DNA of 64,000 nt from CAZZKG01 sp964654825. Lineage in GTDB: Bacteria > Gemmatimonadota > CAZMKB01. The stretch spans positions 12,244-76,243 of the forward strand of contig CAZZKG010000012.1 in the NCBI GenBank assembly GCA_964654825.1, written 5' to 3'. Under the pieces are notes generated by a model. That model was not told the DNA's origin. It worked only from the letters and a program-made list of their open reading frames with translations, and searched no databases. Made by a program: the position numbers and the translations under genes. The stretch's first letter is position 1. Every line of letters starts with the position of its first letter. Below are positions 1 through 8,410 of the stretch, piece by piece.

Positions 1-705
1 CAGATTCCGGTATTTCCTCCAGTTCCACCGCTTGTCCACTCTGCTGAGATCGTCCCGGGCACCGGGATGGATTACGACAAGTGGGCTTTCAGTGCCCAGA
101 TTCTCACGCTGGATGAAGGCCTTCACGAAAAGAATCTCATCATCGCTCAATGTCAGATGGGGGTATCCAGTCACGTTCTGTACACCGAAACACCCGGCGA
201 GCCTGTGCCAGTCGTCGACCATGTGAGATGATGTCCAGTCGGGATCGACGGTGCAGTTGAAGAATACCTTCCTCCGCGAGCACGAGAACCCTGCAGTGAG
301 CGGAGATCCGACCAGGAACGCGAACACCGCAGAACTGACAGTGTGATCGCACATGAAATCGACGACTGCATCAAAACGTGTTTTCCTGAGCTCGAGAAGG
401 AGATTGACACCCCGGGCCGTATCCTTCCTCCAGTCGAAGGACCACAGGTGATATCTATCGGCAGGCAGAAGTCGAGCGGCAAGGTCGAGTGCTGTCCGGT
501 TCACTGCCACCACCTCCAGACGTGATCCGGGCCACTGTTCTTTAACATTGCAGACAGCGGGGCCTGCGAGGACGATGTCGCCGACACCTTTCATCGGCAG
601 GAGAAGAAGAATGTTGCGGGGTTCACTGCGTGTCACCGGTTTCGCCGGACTTCTGAAGGATGCAAGATAGAGGGCATTTTTCAGGAAGGGATAGAGGCGG
701 GACAA
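1..705 (-). CDS. Glycosyltransferase family 9 (ADP-heptose:LPS heptosyltransferase-like), C-terminus off the window
   Basis: The minus strand is open from a TTG at 705 to the window edge (235 codons). The TTG follows GGAGGAGA with about 9 nt spacing, and an in-frame TAG lies 24 nt upstream, so the start is well constrained. The N-terminal Rossmann half carries MKGVGDIVLAGP, like the loop of GT9 heptosyltransferases (WaaC/WaaF/RfaF type). Near residue 214 VVIHPGARD opens the donor-binding half, which is cut off. By family it would transfer a heptose or related sugar from a nucleotide donor to LPS core or another envelope glycan in the cytoplasm. No neighbouring LPS gene is visible, so acceptor and sugar are unknown. 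A promoter-like site lies at 821-849. Confidence 0.85.
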   Translation of the reverse strand, partial: MSRLYPFLKNALYLASFRSPAKPVTRSEPRNILLLLPMKGVGDIVLAGPAVCNVKEQWPGSRLEVVAVNRTALDLAARLLPADRYHLWSFDWRKDTARGVNLLLELRKTRFDAVVDFMCDHTVSSAVFAFLVGSPLTAGFSCSRRKVFFNCTVDPDWTSSHMVDDWHRLAGCFGVQNVTGYPHLTLSDDEILFVKAFIQRENLGTESPLVVIHPGARDDLSRVDKRWNWRKYRNL

Positions 706-820
706 AACTGCCGTTCTCCTCCGAGTCTAAATACACGTTTCGCCATCTTTTTCGAATTGCAACCTGGTGTCCCGTCCCAGAAATCATCACCAGTTTCAAC
801 GAGCTTCCGGGACTGAACAC

Positions 821-849
821 TAAATACAACAATATGAATTCCGTGTCAA
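821..849 (-). promoter_or_regulatory. Sigma70-type promoter for the GT9 gene
   Basis: On the minus strand TTGACA (849-844) is followed by a 17-nt spacer and TATTTA (826-821). The predicted start is near 814, giving a leader of about 110 nt before the TTG codon at 705. The -35 is perfect and the -10 matches 4 of 6. Confidence 0.55.
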
Positions 850-941
850 GATTATTTCAGTGGCCAACAGCGAGTAGAGGTTCCATGCTCTCACCTGACG
901 ATCCGGTACGCAAAAAAGAAGCGTGAGGATAGTTCCGGTTC

Positions 942-970
942 TTGATTTTGTCCGCGCGCGAGGTTATGTT
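942..970 (+). promoter_or_regulatory. Candidate promoter for the acyl-CoA dehydrogenase gene
   Basis: TTGATT (942-947), 17-nt spacer, TATGTT (965-970). The predicted transcription start is near 977, about 90 nt ahead of the ATG at 1069. The -10 is imperfect (4 of 6). Confidence 0.4.
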
Positions 971-1068
971 CAGTTGAATATGTATCCTCCAGTACTACCG
1001 ATCTTCCTTTTCGTTAACAAAATTACAAAAATGTGCAGAACCCGTTCGACCATATGAGGAGGAAAAAC

Positions 1069-2238
1069 ATGGCGAAATACAGTGGAGTGGATTTCTACGA
1101 AATCGATTCACTGCTCACCGAAGAAGAAAGAATGGTGAGGGACACGGCAAGAGAATTCGTGGAAAACAGGATAATCCCGATCATCGAGGAGAACTACAGA
1201 GAGGGCTCATTCCCCATGGAGCTCGTGAAGGAAATGGGGAAGCTGGGTTTTCTGGGGTCCAACCTGGAGGGATTCGGTTGTATGACCGAGTGTAACATTA
1301 TCTATGGTCTCATCTGCCAGGAACTCGAAAGAGGCGACAGTGGCATTCGGAGTTTCGTCTCCGTCCAGTCCTCCCTGGTTATGTACCCGATCCACGAATT
1401 CGGTTCGGAGGCCCAGAAGCTTGAATGGCTGCCAAAGCTCGCCTCCGGTGAAAAGATCGGATGTTTCGGCCTGACAGAACCGGATTTCGGATCCAATCCC
1501 GGTGGTATGAGGACGAAAGCGGTGAAAGATGGAGACTGCTATATCCTCAACGGAACCAAGATGTGGATCACGAACGGTGGGATCGCAGATGTCGCACTGG
1601 TGTGGGCGAAGACCGACCAGGGTGTGCAAGGATTCCTGGTGGAAAAAGGAACCCCGGGATTCTCGACCAGAAATGTCGAGAACAAGCTTTCACTCAGGGC
1701 ATCGGTAACCTCGGAACTGATTCTCGAAGACTGCAGGGTTTCGGACGAGAGCATGCTTCCGGAAGCCAGGAGTCTCAAGGCGGCACTCCAGTGCCTCACC
1801 CAGGCCCGCTACGGTATCGTCTGGGGTGCTATGGGGGCCGCCATGGCATGCTATCACAGCGCACTTGACTATGCACTCGAAAGAAAACAATTCGATGAAC
1901 GCCCCATCGCTTCTCACCAGCTGGTGCAGAACAAGCTCGTCGGGATGCTGACCGAAATCACCAAGGGACAGCTTCTTGCATTTCAGCTCGGTAAGCTCAA
2001 GAACAAGAACAGATCAAGCTATGCCCAGGTTTCACTCGCGAAGAGAAACAACGTCGAGGCCGCACTCGTGATCGCGCGCACGGCACGTGATATTCTCGGG
2101 GCCAATGGTATCTGTGATGATTATCCGGTGATGAGGCACATGTGTAATCTCGAGTCGGTTTACACGTATGAGGGGACACACGACATTCAGACGCTTCTCG
2201 TCGGTGAGAAAATCACGGGAATCCCTGCGTATGTTTAG
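1069..2238 (+). CDS. gcdH: Acyl-CoA dehydrogenase, glutaryl-CoA dehydrogenase-like
   Basis: A 389-residue FAD acyl-CoA dehydrogenase. The start at 1069 is chosen because GAGGAGG sits 6 nt ahead; an in-frame ATG at 1033 lacks a ribosome site. FAD/substrate motifs GCFGLTEPDFGSNPGG and LNGTKMWITNGG lie mid-protein. NLESVYTYEGTHDIQ near the C-terminus holds the catalytic-base glutamate of the TYEGTHD motif. SFVSVQSSLVM and the ARYGIVWG segment resemble human glutaryl-CoA dehydrogenase closely, so oxidation and decarboxylation of glutaryl-CoA to crotonyl-CoA is the likely reaction (lysine, tryptophan or benzoate breakdown). Specificity is inferred. No ETF or CoA-ligase genes are adjacent. Confidence 0.85.
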   Translation: MAKYSGVDFYEIDSLLTEEERMVRDTAREFVENRIIPIIEENYREGSFPMELVKEMGKLGFLGSNLEGFGCMTECNIIYGLICQELERGDSGIRSFVSVQSSLVMYPIHEFGSEAQKLEWLPKLASGEKIGCFGLTEPDFGSNPGGMRTKAVKDGDCYILNGTKMWITNGGIADVALVWAKTDQGVQGFLVEKGTPGFSTRNVENKLSLRASVTSELILEDCRVSDESMLPEARSLKAALQCLTQARYGIVWGAMGAAMACYHSALDYALERKQFDERPIASHQLVQNKLVGMLTEITKGQLLAFQLGKLKNKNRSSYAQVSLAKRNNVEAALVIARTARDILGANGICDDYPVMRHMCNLESVYTYEGTHDIQTLLVGEKITGIPAYV

Positions 2239-2268
2239 TGGTACTTAGAAGAAGGGCTCACACCTGAG

Positions 2269-3387
2269 ATGGAAGCAAAAACCAGGAAGTGGCTGCACGT
2301 TGCTCTCTTTTCCATCGTCATTTTCCTGACACTTCCTGCAGGGCCACACATACGGGATTTTCTCTATGACAACTTCGGTACGTGGTTCATCCTTTATACC
2401 GTAGTAACGATACTCGGCGGTGGCTTTCTCTGGGCCCTCATCCTGACCTTCCATACGAAAACCAGATTTTACTTTTCACAACTCCTCTGGTTTGCGATCA
2501 TCGTGTATCTCTACTGGTTCGCCTTGAAGAGAACATTCAAGGTCCCAATCGAGAGTGTACACTTCGTGGAGTATGGTATACTCAGCCTCCTCGTTTTCAG
2601 GGCTCTGCGGGAGAGTTATAACGAGCGGCAGATTCTCTTCACCTCGTTCCTGATCACGTTCTCACTTGGTATCCTCGATGAGTTTATTCAATGGCTCATC
2701 CCGAACAGGGTCGGGTCAATGAGAGATATCGTGTTCAACGGCGTTTCCGGCGGGCTCGTACAGCTCCTCCTGTGGAAAGGGGTGAGGCTCGAGGGCCTTC
2801 TGAAAGGGTTCCCGGCGAGGAGTTTCAGGATATCATCCTTGTTCGTGATCTGCAACCTGATCGCAACGGGAGCTTTCATATCACTCGTCAGCGATTTCGG
2901 TTATCGTATCCGGGATCCAGAGGTCGGTACGTTCTTCTCGAGAATGACGAAGGAGGAGATCTTAAGGAGAGACACCGAGATGAATCAATATTACGGGGAG
3001 GCAATCGATTCTGCATACACAGTGTCTTACTCGACATTTCTCGAACAGACAGAAGATCCGTTCCTGTATGAGATGAGAGTGCGTCTGTTCAGGAGGGATC
3101 GGCACTTCGAGGACGAGAGCTACGCCGTCAGCTGCTGCGAACAGGAGATACTCGATAAATATTTCAAAAACACCCAGAAAAACAGCCTGTTCGCCTTGAC
3201 CGAAGAAAAGACCGACCTGTGTGCTCAGTTGAACCGCGACTGCTCGAAATACAGGAGTCCGGTTTCTCGGGAACTGATCGTACGATTTGAAGAAAAAGAG
3301 ATGTGGTTCCTCATCGGTCTTCTATCAACAATCTTCCTTTTTCTCGGAACAAGGAGATCTCTCACCTCATCAATAGATGAGCCGTGA
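2269..3387 (+). CDS. VanZ-like membrane protein with a C-terminal extracytoplasmic extension
   Basis: A 372-residue membrane protein. Hydrophobic helices near residues 8-25, 40-60, 68-88 and 100-130 carry VanZ-like signatures HFVEYGILSLLVFRA and ILDEFIQWLIPNRVGSMRD. A further helix near 190-210 is followed by about 130 polar residues with several Cys, then a last helix near 345-365. VanZ-family proteins are known from teicoplanin resistance and as widespread envelope proteins of unclear role. The long extra loop is not part of the basic domain and I cannot assign it. It starts 30 nt after the dehydrogenase, so co-transcription is possible. Its 3' end overlaps the convergent Crp/Fnr gene by 18 bp. 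Confidence 0.75.
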   Translation: MEAKTRKWLHVALFSIVIFLTLPAGPHIRDFLYDNFGTWFILYTVVTILGGGFLWALILTFHTKTRFYFSQLLWFAIIVYLYWFALKRTFKVPIESVHFVEYGILSLLVFRALRESYNERQILFTSFLITFSLGILDEFIQWLIPNRVGSMRDIVFNGVSGGLVQLLLWKGVRLEGLLKGFPARSFRISSLFVICNLIATGAFISLVSDFGYRIRDPEVGTFFSRMTKEEILRRDTEMNQYYGEAIDSAYTVSYSTFLEQTEDPFLYEMRVRLFRRDRHFEDESYAVSCCEQEILDKYFKNTQKNSLFALTEEKTDLCAQLNRDCSKYRSPVSRELIVRFEEKEMWFLIGLLSTIFLFLGTRRSLTSSIDEP

Positions 3388-4080
3388 GAATGCTTCCGCA
3401 TCCATGATCGTGACCGCTCTCCCCTCAACGCTGATGAGCCCTCTCTCCCTCAAGCGCTTGAAGGTCCGCGAGAGCGTTTCACTCACGGTTCCGATGTACA
3501 GTGCGAGCTCCCGTTTCTCGATCTCTAATTCGACGACCGAGCCGTCCTCCACGGACACACTGCTTGTTCTGCAGAGCTGCATGATATAGGCTGCCAGTCT
3601 CGATTCGACGCTTTTCAGGGAGAGTTCTGCAACGAGATCGGTCATTTTTCTGAGCCACTTCGACAGTGAAACAAACATACCGAGTGCGATCCTGTTCTCC
3701 CGGGACAGCAGCGAGAGGAACTCACGCCTGGGGAAATATATCAGGGAAGAGTCCTCGAGAGCCGCTGCGCCGGCCGGGTAGTTCCCGCCCGAGAAGAGAG
3801 ACGCCTCTGCAAAACTTTCCCCGGGGTTGATGAGATGGAGTATCTGTTCCTTTCCTTCTCCCGAAGATTTGAAGACTTTCACCCGGCCCGAAACCAGTAC
3901 ATAAAAGCCCCCGGCCTCCGTCCCTTCGAGGAAGAGAAACTCCCCCCTGCTAAAATCTTTTTTCCTGCCCTGTGACGCCACCAGCTGGAGCAGATCCTCC
4001 TCGAGATCTCCAAACAGGGGTGTTTTGCGCAGGAACTCGATCGATGAAACTTCCCGTTTACGGAATTTATCCTGTTTCAT
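3370..4080 (-). CDS. Crp/Fnr-family transcriptional regulator
   Basis: A 236-residue two-domain regulator. Residues about 15-135 form a cyclic-nucleotide-binding-type beta-roll (LFLEGTEAGGFYVLVSGRV; the NPGESFAEASLF turn corresponds to the phosphate-binding cassette). A C-terminal Crp-type winged helix carries the recognition helix GTVSETLSRTFKRLRERGLI. No N-terminal Cys cluster like Fnr is present, so a [4Fe-4S] oxygen sensor is unlikely. Relatives with this layout (Dnr/NnrR, Crp-like) respond to NO, cAMP or redox. A NO link with norCB about 47 kb away is only a guess. The ORF extends upstream to 4161, but ATG 4080 fits family length better; neither start has a good Shine-Dalgarno. Confidence 0.85.
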   Translation of the reverse strand: MKQDKFRKREVSSIEFLRKTPLFGDLEEDLLQLVASQGRKKDFSRGEFLFLEGTEAGGFYVLVSGRVKVFKSSGEGKEQILHLINPGESFAEASLFSGGNYPAGAAALEDSSLIYFPRREFLSLLSRENRIALGMFVSLSKWLRKMTDLVAELSLKSVESRLAAYIMQLCRTSSVSVEDGSVVELEIEKRELALYIGTVSETLSRTFKRLRERGLISVEGRAVTIMDAEAFSRLIY

Positions 4081-4205
4081 GCGTTTAATATACGGTCGGG
4101 AACAATACAATTCAACTGGCTGCATGCTTCGCTTCGAATTGCGACACGGCCGTATCAGCATTTTTCGAGACTATGGTATGTTCCTTGCTAAATCCTTAAT
4201 ATACT

Positions 4206-6104
4206 ATGGACCGGCCATTAGACTTTTACCGACAATGTATCCAACTCACACTGATCATGGGACTGAAGAGAACCGCATTCGAAGGATTTATCGCCGGGCT
4301 TGCCATCGCCTCAACAGATGTCCTGCTCTCGACAGCGGCCGGGAAGATGGTACTCACCTTCCTCTCCCTTGCGGGAACCGTTTTCCCCTTCGCAGTACTC
4401 ACTTCCTTCCTGTTCGTGCTGGTCAGGATCTTTTTCCGTGTGTGTGTCGCGTCCCGCAGGACCGGGTGGGAACAGAAGTTCCAGCCCGTTTCGATTATGG
4501 CGATTTATTTCTCCCTCATTTACCTCGTCTCTGAATTCTATCTGACCGGCGAGCTGCTCGCATGGATGGATATCAAAGGAATAAATTTTTCTTTTGAGAT
4601 TCCCGGGAACCTTTCCGGCGAGTTGGGAGCAGTTGCCATCAGTGCCGTTGCCGCCATCTTCATTCACGTATTCAGACGGATGATATCGCCTGTTACCGGT
4701 TACGTTTCGGGTATCATGATCACGGTGGCGGTTTTTCTGGTTACACTCGCCTCTTCAATAGGAGGGAATTCGGCGGGGAAAAACATCCTTCTCATCACCG
4801 CTGATACCCTGCGCATGGACATCCTAGGCTGTTATGGTGACCCCGGATCAGACACTCCCAACATCGATTCACTTGCCGGAGAGGGTGTTGTCTTCACAAA
4901 CGCGTTTGCCCAGAGCAATGTGACTGCCACATCCCACAGCTCGATCCTCACTTCTCTCTATCCGCGGTCACACGGTGTCAGGTACAACGGGTTCACTCTC
5001 GACAGAGATATAGCCACGATCGCAGATGTTTTACGGGACAAGGGCTACCGGACAGGGGCATTCATTCACGCCTTCGTCATTGATTCCCGATTTGGACTCG
5101 ATTCAGGTTTCGAAGTTTATATCGATACCTATACCGAAAAGGTTTTCACCAAAAAACTGCTGAACAAACTCGGCCTCGAAGGGCTTTTTAACCGCTACAA
5201 TTACTCTCGAGGTATGCACGTCAACGAGGAGGCCCTACCATGGATTCTGAGCAGTGGGAAAAAGCCGTTTTTTGCCTGGATCCACTACTATGATCCGCAC
5301 GAGCCGTACAATCCGCCATCCTCATTCAGACAAAAGTACACCGAGGGGATCGACGCGGTACTCGACATGTCAGAGATCGATTCTCATGAGATAAACGAGG
5401 GGAGGTTACCCGTCACTGATGGAGACATCGAGCTTATCCGGGGCCTTTACAGAGGCGAGGTGTCCTATCTGGATGATGTAATCGGCCATCTCCTGGGATC
5501 ATTAGAGGACGCAGGTCTCATCGACAGCACCCTGGTGATCTTCACAGCCGACCACGGAGAGGAACTTTTCGACAATGTCATCCACGCAGGCCATGCGAAG
5601 ATTATGTATGAGACCGTCCTCCACGTTCCCCTCATTCTCAGGGGACCCGGTATCGCGAGAGGAACACGTATCACAACACCGGTCGAGACGAGACAGATCC
5701 CGGCGACGATCCTGGGCTGGCTCGGGACAGGGAAACATTCAACGTTCGAAAGTTTCAGCCTGCTCGATTGTCTGGGACCTGAGTTCAAAAATCCAGCTGA
5801 ATCCGGAGAAGACCTCACCGTTTCAGAGGCCTACACCATGGACGGTTCGGTGGTCGACATCGCTCTCAGGCAAGGAGGACTCAAGTACCTCCTGAGTGGT
5901 CGGGAAAACAGCGAGTCGATCTTCACGTTGGGAGATGGAGTGAAGGAAACAGAGATCGTGACCGTCGACCCGGGCATTCTCACGTCTTTCCGGGATCTCC
6001 TCGAAATGTGGATATCAACTCACCCCTCGAAGGAGCGGACAGGTCAGGTCACGCTCGATGAGGAGGACAGAGAAGAACTGAAGGCACTCGGCTACATGTA
6101 CTGA
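4206..6104 (+). CDS. Membrane-anchored sulfatase/alkaline-phosphatase-fold protein
   Basis: A 632-residue protein. Residues about 20-190 form several transmembrane helices, followed by an extracytoplasmic sulfatase-fold domain from about 195 (NILLITADTLRMDILGCYGD). Metal ligands are visible in TADTLRMD and in TADHGEELFDN (near 445). The nucleophile region reads NVTATSHSSILTSLYPRS. Classical sulfatases have C/S-x-P-x-R there for formylglycine; here Thr stands in place and P/R are absent. That favours a phosphodiesterase or phosphotransferase-like or unmodified enzyme over a true sulfatase. Substrate is unknown. The start is uncertain: ATG 4206 or ATG 4257, neither with a clear ribosome site. 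It is convergent with the next gene, 3 nt apart. Confidence 0.8.
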   Translation: MDRPLDFYRQCIQLTLIMGLKRTAFEGFIAGLAIASTDVLLSTAAGKMVLTFLSLAGTVFPFAVLTSFLFVLVRIFFRVCVASRRTGWEQKFQPVSIMAIYFSLIYLVSEFYLTGELLAWMDIKGINFSFEIPGNLSGELGAVAISAVAAIFIHVFRRMISPVTGYVSGIMITVAVFLVTLASSIGGNSAGKNILLITADTLRMDILGCYGDPGSDTPNIDSLAGEGVVFTNAFAQSNVTATSHSSILTSLYPRSHGVRYNGFTLDRDIATIADVLRDKGYRTGAFIHAFVIDSRFGLDSGFEVYIDTYTEKVFTKKLLNKLGLEGLFNRYNYSRGMHVNEEALPWILSSGKKPFFAWIHYYDPHEPYNPPSSFRQKYTEGIDAVLDMSEIDSHEINEGRLPVTDGDIELIRGLYRGEVSYLDDVIGHLLGSLEDAGLIDSTLVIFTADHGEELFDNVIHAGHAKIMYETVLHVPLILRGPGIARGTRITTPVETRQIPATILGWLGTGKHSTFESFSLLDCLGPEFKNPAESGEDLTVSEAYTMDGSVVDIALRQGGLKYLLSGRENSESIFTLGDGVKETEIVTVDPGILTSFRDLLEMWISTHPSKERTGQVTLDEEDREELKALGYMY

Positions 6105-6107
6105 CCA

Positions 6108-6818
6108 TTATTTCCGCCTCGACAGCGTAAATGTAACAGCCGAAGCGATAACCGACCGGAAACGGGGGAGTCCCAGTACACCTGCGAGTCTCCAGAGAGT
6201 ACGAGATAAAACACCTCGGGGTGGCGTCGTTCCGGCGATCTTTTTCACCGTGACAGCTCCGGTCTCTTCGAGTATCCCCTTCCATCGTGATATATCCAAC
6301 AGCCGTTCGTCACCATACAGACCGGGGAAACCCTTCGCCCTGGCCACTGGGACGGAAAACACGATGTTTTTCGCAACCCTGGACTGTTCGCGAATAGTGT
6401 CCCTGATCTCATCATCACTGAAGTGCTCGAGCACGCCGTCATGTATTACGATGTCAAATGAGTCTGATAGAAACGGGAGCCGGAACATGTCCCCATGGAC
6501 GAGAGTCACCGGTGCTCTGAAGAAGATGATGTTGCGTTGAGCGTAGTCGAGAACTCCCCGGTCGTATTCGAGTGCGCAGCACCGGAGATTCTCCTCGATG
6601 AGATGCGAGAACCAGGTGGAGATGAGACAGGGACCACACCCGACCTCGAGTACTCTCGCACCCGGATACAAGAGACTTTTGACCTGTTCCAGAAAGGGCC
6701 ACATGTTCGAGACCGTGGAGACGAAGTAGGGAACGATTCCACCTGCTTCCTTCTCGCGACGGTGAAACGTCGTCACCCATCCTTCTGTTGAGTGTCTCTG
6801 CGGCTGTCCGGTTTGCAT
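6108..6818 (-). CDS. Class I SAM-dependent methyltransferase
   Basis: A 236-residue Rossmann-fold methyltransferase. Motif I is VLEVGCGPCLIS (near residue 58). An acidic motif II region follows (ALEYD), then VHGDMFRLPF and the catalytic-region DGVLEHFSDDE. The start at ATG 6818 is preferred because GAGGGGTG precedes it at normal spacing; a GTG at 6824 would overlap that site. The HF-SDDE loop and NIVFSVP strand resemble small-molecule or ubiquinone/lipid-type methyltransferases, but the substrate cannot be told. The gene stands alone with a 277-bp AT-richer region upstream. Confidence 0.8.
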   Translation of the reverse strand: MQTGQPQRHSTEGWVTTFHRREKEAGGIVPYFVSTVSNMWPFLEQVKSLLYPGARVLEVGCGPCLISTWFSHLIEENLRCCALEYDRGVLDYAQRNIIFFRAPVTLVHGDMFRLPFLSDSFDIVIHDGVLEHFSDDEIRDTIREQSRVAKNIVFSVPVARAKGFPGLYGDERLLDISRWKGILEETGAVTVKKIAGTTPPRGVLSRTLWRLAGVLGLPRFRSVIASAVTFTLSRRK

Positions 6819-7059
6819 GCTCACCCCTCAACACTTTTCATTGTATGGTGAGATAATATGCGGGCAGGGTACATTCGTCAATGTCATAATTCGACTTCTT
6901 CACTCCTGAATCGGTGGAGGTCAGGTTGGTTGCATACCATCTCGGGTGTATTCGCCCGCCTCGCGACTTGCGGCTCGGGCGCACAGGCACTCCCGAAATG
7001 TCACCGTATTTATGAACAGAACCACTGAGAAGCAGTCACACCCAGTTCTGATTTCCCAC

Positions 7060-7088
7060 TTGACAAAATAGCGTGATAGTTTAATTAT
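7060..7088 (+). promoter_or_regulatory. Promoter placing the MarR gene transcript start at or next to its ATG
   Basis: TTGACA (7060-7065), 17-nt spacer, AATTAT (7083-7088). A start 7-8 nt downstream falls on 7095-7096, which is the ATG itself. No Shine-Dalgarno lies before that ATG, so a leaderless transcript is suggested. Confidence 0.5.
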
Positions 7089-7095
7089 AAACGAC

Positions 7096-7530
7096 ATGCG
7101 AGACATCGACTCCATCAGAGCATGGCTCTTCATCTCGAAAAATTTCCATCTCATTTCCTCTGAAAATCAGCGCGAGTTCCGCGGATACGGACTTACGACT
7201 CCCCAGTTCGACATCATCGTCAATCTGGGATTCAGGGGCCCGATAAATCAGAACACACTCGCTGAGCACCTCCTCGTTACGAAGGGCAACATTTCGACAG
7301 TTATCAAAGGACTCGAAAAAAAAGGACTCGTCGAGCGCAACAAACCGCTGACGGACAGGAGATTAAAATTGGTCCGGCTGACGGAAGAGGGGAAGCGTAT
7401 CTATAAGGTGTCAGTGAAGAAGCACGAGGAGAAACTCAGTTCTCTACTCTCTGTACTTCCCGAAAAGGATAAAAAAAACCTGGTGAAAATTTTAAAAAAG
7501 CTCTACTCCCATTTGAAGAGAACGAGATAG
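7096..7530 (+). CDS. MarR-family transcriptional regulator
   Basis: A 144-residue winged-helix protein of typical MarR length. Helix 1 (residues 1-30) is followed by LTTPQFDIIVNLGF, the HTH helix NTLAEHLLVTKGNISTVIKG (about 56-75) and the wing motif LVERNKPLTDRRLKLVRLTEEG, the D-R-R signature of the family. A basic coiled dimerisation helix closes the protein (KKNLVKILKKLYSHLKR). MarR proteins dimerise on operators and release DNA on binding phenolics, oxidants or other ligands; no ligand can be inferred. There is no upstream in-frame start and no ribosome site, and the promoter lies against the ATG. Confidence 0.9.
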   Translation: MRDIDSIRAWLFISKNFHLISSENQREFRGYGLTTPQFDIIVNLGFRGPINQNTLAEHLLVTKGNISTVIKGLEKKGLVERNKPLTDRRLKLVRLTEEGKRIYKVSVKKHEEKLSSLLSVLPEKDKKNLVKILKKLYSHLKRTR

Positions 7531-7625
7531 GACCAGCTGTCCCTTCACCGGATTCTCCTACTATCGACAACTTCTGATCCCGTCGACTCTCTCGAACCGG
7601 ACAGAGAATAATTATCGGCCATGCG

Positions 7626-7654
7626 TGCAAGAAACTTCAGAGATGATTGTCTAA
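7626..7654 (+). promoter_or_regulatory. Candidate ECF-type promoter for the sigma factor operon
   Basis: TGCAAGAAA (7626-7634), 13-nt spacer, TGTCTAA (7648-7654). The same two blocks recur with a 14-nt spacer at 9429-9458 in front of the lipoprotein gene. Two matching pairs upstream of genes in one ECF cluster suggest sites read by this sigma factor itself (autoregulation). Inference from pattern only. Confidence 0.45.
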
Positions 7655-7706
7655 ATGTATGGAGGGATCCTGGAGAAAATCCTGATCCCGGCGAACGGTA
7701 CCTCGT

Positions 7707-8348
7707 ATGTCCAAAGAAACCACCATACACTCAGAACATATTTGTTCGCAGGTAATGTCGAACAGAACCGGTCGAGTAATTGATTTGCTGGATAAAAAAG
7801 AGTCACATTCGTTTGAAAACATTTATGAACAGTACGCAGACAGGGTTCTGAACCTTGTTTTCCGGCTGACCGGGGATGAAGAGACCGCCCGGGATATGAC
7901 ACAGGAAATATTTGTGAAGATCTACCGAAACCTGAACAGGTTCGAAGGTAAATCGCACATCTACACCTGGATATACAGGATTGCGGTAAATCACATCTCG
8001 AATTTTCTGAAGAGGGAGCGAAGATTCAAGTGGATCAACATGATGGACCGGAGCATAACAGATTTCGTGCACGAGGATCAGGTCGAATCATCCTTTCAGG
8101 GATGGACATCTTGTCCGGCTCCCGACAGGCAACTCGAAGGGGAAGAGCGCACCAGGATAGTACTGTCGGCGATTCAGTCTCTCCCGGTGAAGTACCGTGT
8201 ACCGCTGGTGCTCCACCATTATGATGAGATGAGTTACAAGGATATCGCGACCGCACTGGATTTGAGTATAAGCGCAGTCGAATCACGGATCCACAGGGCG
8301 AAAAAAAAATTGATCAAAAGACTCGAACCCTGGGTGGAACACATGTGA
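7707..8348 (+). CDS. ECF-subfamily RNA polymerase sigma factor (RpoE-like)
   Basis: A 213-residue sigma70-family factor with regions 2 and 4 only. Region 2 spans about 34-105 (FENIYEQYADRVLNLVFRL, then TQEIFVKIYRNLNRFEG for -10 recognition, then the YTWIYRIAVNHISNFLKR helix). Region 4 spans about 150-205 (LPVKYRVPLVLHHYDEMSYK and the HTH ATALDLSISAVESRIHRAKK). Residues 105-148 form a long linker. The start may instead be ATG 7755 (MSNRTGR), since residues 1-16 precede the conserved part; neither start has a strong Shine-Dalgarno. The next gene encodes a zinc-type anti-sigma factor, the standard partner arrangement. Confidence 0.9.
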   Translation: MSKETTIHSEHICSQVMSNRTGRVIDLLDKKESHSFENIYEQYADRVLNLVFRLTGDEETARDMTQEIFVKIYRNLNRFEGKSHIYTWIYRIAVNHISNFLKRERRFKWINMMDRSITDFVHEDQVESSFQGWTSCPAPDRQLEGEERTRIVLSAIQSLPVKYRVPLVLHHYDEMSYKDIATALDLSISAVESRIHRAKKKLIKRLEPWVEHM

Positions 8349-8410
8349 AGATAACGGTGAGTATCCGGTATGTAGACGTTAAACGTTATAAAGAGAGGTA
8401 ACAATACGCC

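Larger units (their letters stand above)
706..1068. other. Divergent intergenic region between the GT9 and acyl-CoA dehydrogenase genes
   Basis: There is no credible gene in these 363 bp; short open frames here lack ribosome sites and family resemblance. It holds two promoter-like sites firing outward, 821-849 on minus and 942-970 on plus, both listed separately. I see no riboswitch-like fold or strong terminator. Confidence 0.6.

Noticed and set aside
140..482. Two overlapping minus-strand ORFs (70 and 103 aa) at the left end
   Set aside because: They are other frames of the GT9 gene, which runs through the same DNA in a third minus-strand frame and has clear family motifs.
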